Below are positions 15,519 through 23,712 of a stretch of DNA of 64,000 nt, in pieces. Below the pieces are notes generated by a model, which worked only from the letters and a program-made list of their open reading frames with translations, had not been told where the DNA came from and made no database searches. Source of the stretch: Salinimicrobium profundisediminis (GTDB lineage: Bacteria; Bacteroidota; Bacteroidia; Flavobacteriales; Flavobacteriaceae); NCBI RefSeq assembly GCF_026241755.1, contig NZ_JAPJDA010000005.1, positions 1 through 64,000 on the forward strand, written 5' to 3'. A program made the position numbers and the translations under genes. Numbering within the stretch: position 1 is the stretch's first letter; each line of letters begins with the position of its first letter.

Positions 15519-17210
15519 CTATTTTCTAAAGAACGTGCTTTCAAAAACAGTTGTATTTCCTACGTTATCAATTACTTCCAGCTTCAGGTGATTTTCGGTG
15601 TCAGTGACTACCCCATCGACAAAATCGTGAGTGAGTAAATTCCTTTTATATTCATATTCCATCAGGATAAACTTTCCATTCACTGTTGCCCGGTAGCTTT
15701 TAATGCCTGAAAGATCATCGGAGATATTGATTTTCAGGTCTTTATTGCCTGAGATCCACTGTCCGTCCCTAAAGTTAACAGGTGTTACGGTAGGCGCTTT
15801 CACGTCCCTGCCTAAAGTGTAGGTGCCAAAAGTGCGGGTTTTGGTGGTAAATCTTTCCCCGTCTTTGGTAGTGCCTGAATATTGAGGATTTCCCCATTTG
15901 TTGAGTCTGGCAATAAACATTTGCTCCCTGTCTTCAGGGGTATACTTGCTAACATCAAAGCCTATGCTGATGTTCGAATGAATGGGAATTACGTCTTCGT
16001 GCAGGCTTACCTTTTCATCTTCAAAGCTAACATCAAGGTAAGCATCCTGATAGAGACTGTTTTCGGGAATATAAATGTCTATACCATTGCTTTCAAACTG
16101 AGCTCCTGTACTTGCAGGGACAAAAAAATCGGTGATTTTGGAAGGGTCTTCTTTAATGTCATTGCGATGTTTTCCTTCTATAGGCACGTGAACTATACGC
16201 TCATTGCCTGCAAAATCACTTACTTTTATCGTATAGTTATACGAAAGGCTGTCCTGCACATTAAGATAGCCTTCATTTTTCACGTCACTGTAAATGCTTA
16301 ATGGATTGGAAGGTTCTACGAAAAGCTTCTGGATCCTGCTATTGTTCTGGGTATAATATCCGTAATCTATCAACTGGTTGAGGTGGCGGGTTTCTGCAAA
16401 TGAGAATTTTTCAAAATTGACCTGCAGGAGTTTTTCGCCATTAGCACTGCTTTCAATTTTATAAACGCCGTTTTGATTTGGGGCTGCATTAAGTTGATCT
16501 ACTGCAGTAATCCCAAAACCTATCTCCCCGCAGGCATCAATTTTTTCAGCTCTAAAAGAACCATCCTGCTGTGGTATAAGCCTAAGTTTCTGTCTAGTGG
16601 CCGAACCATTTACATGTGCTTCTTCTCCCGCCGGGTAAACAAACAAGGCCGACACGATTGGCGCGCGGGTGTCTTCGAGTTCTATTCCAAACATGAGCGG
16701 GTTCATTGGGCGCTGCTCGCCATCCCTTATCTCGAAGTGCAGGTGCGGGCCGCCGCTGCCACCGGTATTTCCGCTATTGGCAATAAGTTCCCCTCTTTCT
16801 ACAGAAATTTCGGAAGCAGTTGGATAAACTTCTACCTCATAGCTTTCATTTTGATATTGCAGCTTCTTAATATAGGCTTCAATCTCTGGAGAAAAGTTCT
16901 TCAGGTGGCCGTATACTGTAGTGTATCCATTGGGGTGCTGAATGTAAAGTGCTTTTCCGTAACCATAGTGAGAAACATTTATTCGGCTTACATAACCTTC
17001 AGCAGAAGCATACACCGGTAACCCTTCCCGTTGCTGTGTCTTAATATCGAGCCCACTGTGAAAATGATTGGATCTCAATTCTCCAAACGTGCCGGCAAGA
17101 GCCAGGGGTACCTGAAGCGGATCATCAAAATAGCTTGTGGGAACGTTGGTAACCTGTGCCGACACAACAAAACCGGTTAAGAATAGGAGAGGGGCAAGTA
17201 TTCTTTTCAT
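15519..17210 (-). CDS. M23 family metallopeptidase (secreted)
   Basis: A 563-aa exported protein with signal peptide MKRILAPLLFLTGFVVSAQ. The LytM/M23 domain is at about residues 45-165: HFHSGLDIKTQQ gives the H-x-x-x-D zinc ligands, and GGSGGPHLHFEIRDG gives the H-x-H pair. So the full zinc set is present and it may cut peptidoglycan peptides. The remaining 400 residues are beta-rich (Ig-like, ending with a DVKAPTVTPVNF to FESTFFRK region), a common layout in flavobacteria. Stands alone, divergent from the zapA locus. Confidence 0.9.
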   Translation of the reverse strand: MKRILAPLLFLTGFVVSAQVTNVPTSYFDDPLQVPLALAGTFGELRSNHFHSGLDIKTQQREGLPVYASAEGYVSRINVSHYGYGKALYIQHPNGYTTVYGHLKNFSPEIEAYIKKLQYQNESYEVEVYPTASEISVERGELIANSGNTGGSGGPHLHFEIRDGEQRPMNPLMFGIELEDTRAPIVSALFVYPAGEEAHVNGSATRQKLRLIPQQDGSFRAEKIDACGEIGFGITAVDQLNAAPNQNGVYKIESSANGEKLLQVNFEKFSFAETRHLNQLIDYGYYTQNNSRIQKLFVEPSNPLSIYSDVKNEGYLNVQDSLSYNYTIKVSDFAGNERIVHVPIEGKHRNDIKEDPSKITDFFVPASTGAQFESNGIDIYIPENSLYQDAYLDVSFEDEKVSLHEDVIPIHSNISIGFDVSKYTPEDREQMFIARLNKWGNPQYSGTTKDGERFTTKTRTFGTYTLGRDVKAPTVTPVNFRDGQWISGNKDLKINISDDLSGIKSYRATVNGKFILMEYEYKRNLLTHDFVDGVVTDTENHLKLEVIDNVGNTTVFESTFFRK

Positions 17211-17357
17211 GTAAGGGAATTTTTACTTTTTAATAGCGGGTTAAAGATACCAAAACCCGGGCATAAAATTAAACCCTTATTTTTGAGGAAGTTAAAATTA
17301 TTTTAAAGCGCAACTCAAAATAGAGTTCAAAATATTGGGATATTTCGGCAGGTATAT

Positions 17358-17365
17358 TAACTTTG
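17358..17365 (+). promoter_or_regulatory. Promoter of the zapA locus
   Basis: TAACTTTG fits the -7 consensus, and TTG at 17335-17337 lies 20 nt upstream, matching the -33 TTG spacing of Bacteroidota promoters. It is 27 nt before the ATG at 17393. This is the best two-part promoter in the window. Confidence 0.7.
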
Positions 17366-17392
17366 TGAGGGTAAGCAGCAGGTTTAGCTTTA

Positions 17393-17683
17393 ATGAGTGA
17401 TTTAACAGAAATAATTGATATTCTTGAAGGTAGGGTTGAGAAGTTGCTTCAGAATTATAAAAAACTGGAGCAGAAACAACAAAGCCTTCAGGAGGAATTA
17501 ACTTCTTTAAGATCCGAAAAACAAAGATTACAGGAAAGCCTGGAGTCTTCAGAAAACAGGGTAAAAACTCTTAAAGCTGCCAACGCCTTGCTGGGCAGTA
17601 ATGATTATAAAAAAGAAACCAAGCTTAAAATAAATAGCTTGATCAGGGAAATAGATCAATGTATTGTTCACCTCTCTGAATAG
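17393..17683 (+). CDS. Small coiled-coil protein upstream of zapA
   Basis: A 96-aa protein that is almost entirely coiled coil: heptads run from LEGRVEKLLQNYKKLEQKQ to ENRVKTLKAANALLG, then a short linker and IREIDQCIVHL. No signal or membrane part. It ends 12 nt before zapA and shares its promoter. Size, coiled-coil nature and position suggest a cell-division helper (ZapB-like in role), but I cannot confirm homology. Confidence 0.7.
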   Translation: MSDLTEIIDILEGRVEKLLQNYKKLEQKQQSLQEELTSLRSEKQRLQESLESSENRVKTLKAANALLGSNDYKKETKLKINSLIREIDQCIVHLSE

Positions 17684-17695
17684 AAGAATAAAAAA

Positions 17696-17986
17696 ATGTC
17701 GAATCAGCTTAAAATAAAGATCTCTATTGCAGACAGGGTATATCCCATGACCATTCTTCCTGAGCAGGAAGAGGGGCTTCGAAAGGCTGCAAAAAAAATA
17801 GAGTTCATGATTAAGCAATTTGAACAGAGTTATGCCGTTAGGGATAAGCAGGATGTGCTGGCAATGTGTGCCTTACAGTTTGCTGCCCAAACCGAGCAAA
17901 AATCAATTGACCGCAGCAGTGAAGTACTTTTGGCTGAAGATAAATTGAAAGCGCTCAATGACCTGCTTGACAAACACTTGGTTTAA
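17696..17986 (+). CDS. zapA: Cell division protein ZapA
   Basis: A 96-aa protein that promotes FtsZ bundling at the division ring. It begins NQLKIKISIADRVYPMTI with the beta-strand opening of the ZapA fold, then EEGLRKAAKKIEFMIKQFEQ and a C-terminal coiled coil (DRSSEVLLAEDKLKALNDLLDKHL). MCALQFA is the typical middle helix. Downstream is a structured RNA and rny, the standard flavobacterial order. Confidence 0.88.
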   Translation: MSNQLKIKISIADRVYPMTILPEQEEGLRKAAKKIEFMIKQFEQSYAVRDKQDVLAMCALQFAAQTEQKSIDRSSEVLLAEDKLKALNDLLDKHLV

Positions 17987-18017
17987 CTGTTCTTTGAATT
18001 AGAAAATAAAGGTTACT

Positions 18018-18187
18018 GCCTGTATTAGTTAATTTATTTTGATAAACTCAACACCAATTCTTTAAAAAGGGTGAGTTTAAGTTGTAAAAGCAAGCCGCCT
18101 TTGAGCGGATCCTTGATCAGCTTGTTAGCCCTAAACTTGATTTAGAGAGTTTATACAAATCAACGACTAGTACAGGCTTTTTTTTTA
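18018..18187 (+). ncRNA. ssrS: 6S RNA (6S-Flavo-like)
   Basis: The ends pair: GCCTGTATTAGT (18018-18029) with ACTAGTACAGGC (18166-18177), 12 bp with one G-U, followed by nine T as a terminator. Inside are a CCGC-CTTTGA-GCGG hairpin near 18093 and an AACTCAACACC / GGGTGAGTT stem. A long, mostly closed rod with an open AT-rich middle fits 6S RNA, which binds the housekeeping RNA polymerase. Its place between zapA and rny also fits (6S RNA follows zapA in many bacteria). The exact 5' end is not known. Confidence 0.7.
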
Positions 18188-18202
18188 CATAAAAACTAAC
18201 TA

Positions 18203-19774
18203 ATGGATACACTAACTATAGCGATCACTATTATTTCACTTGTCCTGGGACTGGCAATTGGATTTGGACTGGCAAAGTACCTGGAGAAGAAGAACGCTTC
18301 CAAAATTATTCAAAGAGCTAAAAAATCGGCAGCCGGGATTTTAAAAGAAGCCAAACAGGAAGCTGAAGGGATCAAGAAAGACAAGATCCTACAGGCTAAA
18401 GAAAAATTCATCGAATTAAAGTCCGAACACGAAAAGGTTATTCTTTCGAGGGACAAGAAAATTGCTGATGCCGAAAAGAGGGTAAGGGATAAAGAATCCC
18501 AGGTTTCCAGCGAACTTGCCAGGAATAAAAACCTGAACAAGGATCTGGAAGAAAAAATTGCCGATTATAATCACCGAAACGATGTTCTGGAGAAAAAGCA
18601 GGAAGAAGTAGATAAACTTCATTCCAGCAAAGTTCAGCAACTGGAGGTCATCTCCGGGCTTTCAGCCGAAGATGCCCGGGCACAACTTGTAGAGTCATTA
18701 AAGGATACTGCAAAAGCCGATGCCATGGCCCTTATTCAGGATACCATTGAGGAGGCTAAACTTACTGCGCAGCAGGAGGCGAAAAAAATCATTGTAAACA
18801 CTATACAGCGCATTGGTACCGAAGAAGCCATAGACAACTGCGTCTCGGTATTTAACCTTGAAAGTGACGATGTAAAAGGACGAATTATTGGTAGGGAAGG
18901 TCGAAACATTCGCGCTATTGAAGCTGCGACAGGAGTGGAGATCATTGTTGACGATACCCCGGAAGCAATCATTCTTTCCTGTTTTGATTCGGTAAGAAGG
19001 GAAGTAGCCCGCCTGTCGCTCCACAAACTTGTAACCGACGGAAGGATTCACCCGGCACGTATTGAAGAAGTGGTCAAGAAAACTACCAAACAAATAGAAG
19101 AGGAGATCATTGAAGTTGGAAAACGCACTGTGATAGATCTTGGAATACACGGATTGCATCCAGAATTGATACGGATTGTAGGACGAATGAAGTATCGTTC
19201 TTCTTACGGTCAAAACCTGCTGCAACACTCAAGAGAAGTTGCGAAGTTATGCGGAGTTATGGCTGCTGAGCTCGGTTTAAATGCAAAAATGGCCAAACGC
19301 GCAGGATTACTTCACGATATTGGTAAAGTGCCAGATGCAGAGACTGAAGTACCTCACGCAATCCTTGGTATGCAATGGGCTGAAAAATACGGAGAGAAAC
19401 CTGAAGTTTGCAACGCTATTGGAGCCCACCACGATGAAATTGAAATGACGTCCCTATTATCTCCAATCATACAGGTTTGTGATGCTATAAGCGGAGCCAG
19501 GCCGGGTGCGAGAAGACAGGTATTGGATTCTTACATTCAAAGGTTGAAAGATCTTGAAGATATCGCTTTTGGTTTTGGCGGAGTGAAAAAAGCCTATGCA
19601 ATACAGGCAGGAAGAGAATTGAGGGTGATCGTGGAAAGCGAAAAGGTTAGCGATGAAAAAGCATCCAATCTTTCTTTTGAGATCTCTCAAAAGATCCAGA
19701 CAGACATGACCTATCCGGGGCAGGTGAAAATTACCGTAATACGCGAAACCCGTGCGGTGAATATCGCCAAATAA
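18203..19774 (+). CDS. rny: Ribonuclease Y
   Basis: A 523-aa membrane-anchored endoribonuclease that starts mRNA decay. In order: one N-terminal TM helix ([21 protein letters not shown]), a long coiled coil (residues about 25-200), a KH domain with [18 protein letters not shown], and an HD domain with [12 protein letters not shown] (the HD metal pair) and GAHHDEIE. Length is normal. ATG 18203 follows the 6S RNA terminator by 15 nt, so part of its expression may come from read-through. Confidence 0.96.
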   Translation: MDTLTIAITIISLVLGLAIGFGLAKYLEKKNASKIIQRAKKSAAGILKEAKQEAEGIKKDKILQAKEKFIELKSEHEKVILSRDKKIADAEKRVRDKESQVSSELARNKNLNKDLEEKIADYNHRNDVLEKKQEEVDKLHSSKVQQLEVISGLSAEDARAQLVESLKDTAKADAMALIQDTIEEAKLTAQQEAKKIIVNTIQRIGTEEAIDNCVSVFNLESDDVKGRIIGREGRNIRAIEAATGVEIIVDDTPEAIILSCFDSVRREVARLSLHKLVTDGRIHPARIEEVVKKTTKQIEEEIIEVGKRTVIDLGIHGLHPELIRIVGRMKYRSSYGQNLLQHSREVAKLCGVMAAELGLNAKMAKRAGLLHDIGKVPDAETEVPHAILGMQWAEKYGEKPEVCNAIGAHHDEIEMTSLLSPIIQVCDAISGARPGARRQVLDSYIQRLKDLEDIAFGFGGVKKAYAIQAGRELRVIVESEKVSDEKASNLSFEISQKIQTDMTYPGQVKITVIRETRAVNIAK

Positions 19775-19795
19775 TAGAAGAAAACCTTTATTTCA

Positions 19796-19832
19796 AAAAC
19801 TCCCGGTTCTTAAAAGAGTCGGGAGTTTTTTT
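19796..19832 (+). terminator. Terminator after rny
   Basis: AAAACTCCCG and CGGGAGTTTT form a 10-bp stem around a 14-nt loop, followed by a T run. It begins 22 nt after the rny stop. Confidence 0.85.
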
Positions 19833-19882
19833 ATTGGTAACAGTAATCTTTTTGTAACTTAAGACTATAACCAAAAGCCGTT

Positions 19883-20311
19883 ATGAAAAAGAAAAACATC
19901 TTAAAATTCCTTTTTCTGGTAGTTCTGTTTTATCCTTTATTCACACTGTTTAGTGCTGTTGGAAATTTAGGAGATGTTGGGCTGCAGGAGGCTCATGAGT
20001 CGGTATTAAATTACCAAATAAGCATCTGGGTGAGCTGGCTTGTGCTGGTTGTGGCTTCGGTGTATTTCAAATGGAACAAGCAAAAGAATTTCTTTTTCTT
20101 CTTTACTTATGCTTTCGTTTTGGTGGCTTTTGGCTTTCTTGGATATTTGGGTCAAAAATTAGTGACCCAATATGACCTACCCAACAAATTTATGGACGGT
20201 TATTCTTTTGGGGTACTTCATGCATTGCAGCACATTATAAGCTCTGTGGTGCTCACTGGCTTTTTGCAAGCCGCAGTATGGTGGTTTACCCGAAGGTGGC
20301 ACCGGCGTTAG
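19883..20311 (+). CDS. Hypothetical membrane protein, four TM segments
   Basis: A 142-aa protein with hydrophobic segments at about residues 8-28, 46-62, 67-88 and 110-132. Both ends are basic (MKKKN..., ...RRWHRR). I recognise no motif or family. It lies between the rny terminator and the convergent pncA, probably as a single transcription unit. Confidence 0.6.
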   Translation: MKKKNILKFLFLVVLFYPLFTLFSAVGNLGDVGLQEAHESVLNYQISIWVSWLVLVVASVYFKWNKQKNFFFFFTYAFVLVAFGFLGYLGQKLVTQYDLPNKFMDGYSFGVLHALQHIISSVVLTGFLQAAVWWFTRRWHRR

Positions 20312-20343
20312 TTATGAGTAAGAGTTTTGAGCTATGGGTGTCA

Positions 20344-20356
20344 AAAATGGCATTTT
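20344..20356. repeat. AAAATGNCATTTT palindrome right after the pncA stop
   Basis: AAAATGGCATTTT, flanked by TCA and TTCAA so that the symmetry extends to TCAAAAATGGCATTTTTCA. It lies between the convergent membrane-protein and pncA genes and touches the pncA stop codon (20359-20357). It may act as the 3' hairpin of pncA. Confidence 0.8.
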
Positions 20357-20962
20357 TCAAAGCTCTTTTGAATGAGTTATTCTTCCGCCATTTCTAATAA
20401 TATCTTCTCTAATTTTATCAAATTCTTCCGGAAGAAGGGGCACGGCTGCGTCTTCGATCAGCGTTGCTTTAAAACCTGCTTTAAGGGCATCAAGTAAGCT
20501 GAAATAAACACAAATATCTGCAGCAAGTCCGCAAAAATAGAGTTCAACAGCTCCTCTTTCCTTTAAATATCCGCCAAGCCCAGTGATCTTCTTGTGGCCG
20601 TTATCAAAAAAGCCACTATAACTGTCTATTTCAGGGTCCATTCCTTTTCTAAAAATGGCTTCTATGGGTTTTGTTTCCAGGTTGGGATGAAAATCGGCTC
20701 CTTTTGTGCCCTGCACACAGTGCACCGGCCAAAGCTTTTGTTCCAGTCCATTAAGGTCAATTACCTCAAACTCGTTTTTTCCGGGATGATTTACGGCAAA
20801 GCTTTTATGCTCTTTTGGGTGCCAGTCCTGGGTGGCTATTACGAGTTCAAATTTCGGAAGAATTTGATTGATCACCGGGATGATCCTGTCTCCATCTTTA
20901 ACTTCAAGTGCACCGCCCGGCATAAAATCTATTTGGGCATCTACTATGATGAGTGTTTTCAT
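20357..20962 (-). CDS. pncA: Nicotinamidase (nicotinamidase/pyrazinamidase)
   Basis: A 201-aa isochorismatase-fold hydrolase that converts nicotinamide to nicotinate. Key parts: IVDAQIDFMPGGAL (catalytic Asp at 8), ATQDWHPKEHKSFA (metal His/Asp), VHCVQGTKGADFHP, RKGMDPEIDSYSGFFDN (catalytic Lys), and GLAADICV with the nucleophilic Cys. Its ATG overlaps the pncB stop by 4 nt (ATGA), so the two NAD-salvage enzymes are translationally coupled: pncA makes the substrate that pncB uses. Confidence 0.95.
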   Translation of the reverse strand: MKTLIIVDAQIDFMPGGALEVKDGDRIIPVINQILPKFELVIATQDWHPKEHKSFAVNHPGKNEFEVIDLNGLEQKLWPVHCVQGTKGADFHPNLETKPIEAIFRKGMDPEIDSYSGFFDNGHKKITGLGGYLKERGAVELYFCGLAADICVYFSLLDALKAGFKATLIEDAAVPLLPEEFDKIREDIIRNGGRITHSKEL

Positions 20963-22371
20963 GATCTCTTATTTTTGTGTTCTTCGATCAGGGAATTTCT
21001 TTCATCCTTGAGTTTTCCACTTATACCTACTTTATAGATATGCGGATTAAAGAACCTCTTGTATTCCGTAGGAAGTTGTTCCAGTCTCTTTTTGCTGAAT
21101 TCCTTTATTTCTTTGATACTGGTCTCTTTGTGAACCCTCTTTTGATCTTCCATGACCAGGCTCAAAAGTTCTTCTTTTTCTACATCGCCAACAAACCGGA
21201 ATTTTAAAGGATCGTAGGGATGGTACATCATTTCAGGATTTCCTTCACCTGCCACACAAACCACGTCGGCACCCAAAAAGTTACCTGAATCATCAAGCAA
21301 TCTATACACTTGCTTGCGATGTGGCAGGGTTACTTTAGCAATAGTTTCCGAAAGTTTGATCCTGGGCTTGTTCTTAAAAAGAGATAGTTTATAGACGCCA
21401 TCCAGGGCGGCATCGGGCTTTCCTGTAACCAGGTTTGTTCCCACCCCAAAAATATCTATAGGCGCTTCCTGATCGAGCAAACTCTTGATAAGATGCTCGT
21501 CCAGCTGATTGGAAACTGATATTTTTACGTAATCCAGCCCCGCTTTGTCCAACATCTCACGAGATTTTCTTGCTAAATAAGCAAGGTCACCGCTATCGAG
21601 CCTAATTCCCTTGAGCTTTTCGCCACGGCTTTCCATCTCTTTACCAACCTGTATGGCATTAGGAATTCCGCTCTTCAAGGTATCGTAAGTGTCTACCAGT
21701 AAAATGGCATTTTTGGGATGAATTTCAGCAAAATCCCTGAATGCATCCAGCTCGTTTTCATAACTCTGAATAAAGGAATGCGCCATGGTGCCTGAAACCG
21801 GAAAGTGAAAATCCCTTCCGGCACGGGTATTACTTGTGGCTTCAAAGCCGCCGATAATAGCTGCCCTGCTCGCGTGATAGCCCCCAAACCCCTGTGCTCT
21901 TCTAAGTCCGAAATCTATCAACGTACTGCCTTTAGCCTGAATAGCCATTCTTGCTGCTTTTGTAGCAATGAGCGTCTGGAAATTCAGCACATTCAAAAGT
22001 AGGGTTTCAATGATCTGGGCTTCAATGATATTTGCCTCTACTCTCACCACGGGAGCACCGGGAAATACCACGTCTCCTTCTTTCATGCTGAAGATCTTTC
22101 CGCGGAAGCGAAAATCTTTAAGGTAGTCGAGGTATTCTTTAGAGAAGTTTTGAGTGCTGAGAAACTCCAGGTCTTTATCTGAAAATTTAAAATCCTGAAG
22201 GTAATCCAGGAGGGTTTCGAGCCCGGCGAATATTGCAAAGCCCCCTTCAAAAGGTAATTTCCTGAAAAAATAATCGAAAATGGCAGTCTCTTCTGCTTCT
22301 CCTTTGCTGAAGTATACCTGTCCCATTGTGAGCTGGTACTGATCTGTGTAAGTACCGCTTATATCTATCAT
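20959..22371 (-). CDS. pncB: Nicotinate phosphoribosyltransferase
   Basis: A 470-aa enzyme making nicotinate mononucleotide from nicotinate and PRPP. It opens DISGTYTDQYQLTMGQVYF and has TLIDFGLRRAQG, ATSNTRAGRDFHFPVSGTMAHSFIQ (with the catalytic His), GIRLDSGDLAYLARK and VGTNLVTGKPDAALDGVYKL, all standard for the family. Followed by pncA (4-nt overlap). The transporter-like gene upstream is 36 nt away on the same strand and may be cotranscribed. One AAAATGGCATTTT site falls in codons for KNAILL. Confidence 0.95.
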   Translation of the reverse strand: MIDISGTYTDQYQLTMGQVYFSKGEAEETAIFDYFFRKLPFEGGFAIFAGLETLLDYLQDFKFSDKDLEFLSTQNFSKEYLDYLKDFRFRGKIFSMKEGDVVFPGAPVVRVEANIIEAQIIETLLLNVLNFQTLIATKAARMAIQAKGSTLIDFGLRRAQGFGGYHASRAAIIGGFEATSNTRAGRDFHFPVSGTMAHSFIQSYENELDAFRDFAEIHPKNAILLVDTYDTLKSGIPNAIQVGKEMESRGEKLKGIRLDSGDLAYLARKSREMLDKAGLDYVKISVSNQLDEHLIKSLLDQEAPIDIFGVGTNLVTGKPDAALDGVYKLSLFKNKPRIKLSETIAKVTLPHRKQVYRLLDDSGNFLGADVVCVAGEGNPEMMYHPYDPLKFRFVGDVEKEELLSLVMEDQKRVHKETSIKEIKEFSKKRLEQLPTEYKRFFNPHIYKVGISGKLKDERNSLIEEHKNKRS

Positions 22372-22407
22372 GCCAGATGCTTTAAATTTATGTTCTGTTT
22401 AGAATAA

Positions 22408-23304
22408 TTAGAGTTCTTGTTGCGCTTCAAGGTACTGGTCTTGCTTGTGCCAGTCAAACCTGTAAGAAACTCCGGTAGCAACCTGCCATCTCGAAGGTGT
22501 GTCTTTGAAATTGATAAGCCCTGAGATATCTGCCTGGAAGTTTTTGTGAAAGAGGTAAGCAAAACCGCCACGAACAATCTCATCGCTGTAGATATCGCTG
22601 ATCAATGTCTGGAATTCTCCAAACACTGCAAACTTCTTTGAGAAAGAGTGGGTGAGCGTACCTATACCCGAATAAGTTGGAGAATCATCTCCAATCCTGT
22701 CGGCAATAATGTTAAGGACCAGGACCCAGGGACCCCAGTTGTTTTGAGAAATTACAGCGGCACGAGGTGAGAATTTTGACTGCCCCTCATAGAGAAACGG
22801 GTTGTCACCGAATGAAAAATTGGCGCCGGCATACAAAGATACTGCGGGTACCAGGGTACTCCAGTCAAAGCGTTGATTGGCCTTCCAGCTGTAAAGATTG
22901 GGTTTCTTCTCTTTTGCATCTTTATTGGGGTCGTATACCAGGTATTTTACTCCTATGGCATTAGCATCGAAATTGGATATTTCGTAAGCCTCGTTGTTGG
23001 CTCCAACCACGTAATTGGTGGTTTGATTGAGGTAAGACCCCATCAGGTTGATCTCGAGCTCTTCAAAGAGGAACCCAAATCTTATGGCGTAATCTATTCC
23101 CCAAAGATCGGTATCCGTCTGTAGCAGCTCATGAGTGTCGTTCCCTAATTTTGCCCCGGTTTCTACCTGAAGCACCATGGGCCCTACAGCAAAAGCCCCC
23201 TGGGAATTTCCGGGCCTGTTTGAATTAATGGTTTCTGTATATTGAGCAGTGGCATTAAAACTTCCGAAGAAACAAAAGAGAAAAAAAGTCAGGTAGATCC
23301 TCAT
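22408..23304 (-). CDS. Outer-membrane transporter-like beta-barrel protein
   Basis: A 298-aa exported protein with signal peptide MRIYLTFFLFCFFGSFNATA. The rest has alternating beta strands (LQVETGAKLG, RFGFLFEELEINLMGSY, VSLYAGANFSFGD, WVLVLNIIAD, KKFAVFGEFQTLIS, WQVATGVSYRFDW), as in the MetA/phenol-degradation type porin-like family annotated as transporter in flavobacteria. NRPGNSQGAFAVG near the N-terminus is typical of that family. It precedes pncB-pncA, so a role in precursor uptake is possible but unproven. Confidence 0.7.
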   Translation of the reverse strand: MRIYLTFFLFCFFGSFNATAQYTETINSNRPGNSQGAFAVGPMVLQVETGAKLGNDTHELLQTDTDLWGIDYAIRFGFLFEELEINLMGSYLNQTTNYVVGANNEAYEISNFDANAIGVKYLVYDPNKDAKEKKPNLYSWKANQRFDWSTLVPAVSLYAGANFSFGDNPFLYEGQSKFSPRAAVISQNNWGPWVLVLNIIADRIGDDSPTYSGIGTLTHSFSKKFAVFGEFQTLISDIYSDEIVRGGFAYLFHKNFQADISGLINFKDTPSRWQVATGVSYRFDWHKQDQYLEAQQEL

Positions 23305-23326
23305 ATTAGAGCTGATTGGTGATGAT

Positions 23327-23334
23327 CAAATATA
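23327..23334 (-). promoter_or_regulatory. -7 box of the transporter/pncBA unit
   Basis: TATATTTG on the minus strand fits TAnnTTTG and lies 22 nt before ATG 23304. No clear -33 TTG at the right spacing. Confidence 0.5.
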
Positions 23335-23409
23335 GAGTTTTTCTCATTTTTTTTGGTTGCAGCAATGGTTTTCTTTGAGTAGAATAGTAATTTTACCAAA
23401 ACTTTTAGA

Positions 23410-23688
23410 ATGCACGAAGCTTCATTGACCGAGGTATTGAGGGTGTTACTTATAGTCCTTCTTGTTTACTTTGGTTTAAAATTATTAATACGCTGGTTTG
23501 GCCCCATACTACTTCGTTGGGTCTTAAAGAAGATTGGAAAGAAGTTTGAACAGCGTTTTAGCCAGTTTGATCCTGGCAGAGGGCAACAACGGCAACAGGG
23601 TGAGGTGAGCATTGAAAAAAAGCCTAAAAGCACCCCTAAATCAAAGAATGACGTGGGAGAGTATATCGATTATGAAGAAATTGACTAA
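23410..23688 (+). CDS. DUF4834 family membrane protein
   Basis: A 92-aa protein with one hydrophobic segment (VLRVLLIVLLVYFGLKLLI) then RWFGPILLRWVLKKIGKKFEQRF and a polar tail that ends GEYIDYEEID. This layout is DUF4834. It precedes the YfhO gene by 24 nt, and in flavobacteria DUF4834 and YfhO genes are regularly adjacent. Function unknown. Confidence 0.78.
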   Translation: MHEASLTEVLRVLLIVLLVYFGLKLLIRWFGPILLRWVLKKIGKKFEQRFSQFDPGRGQQRQQGEVSIEKKPKSTPKSKNDVGEYIDYEEID

Positions 23689-23712
23689 TTTCCGCTCCAA
23701 AACTCTCTTCGT

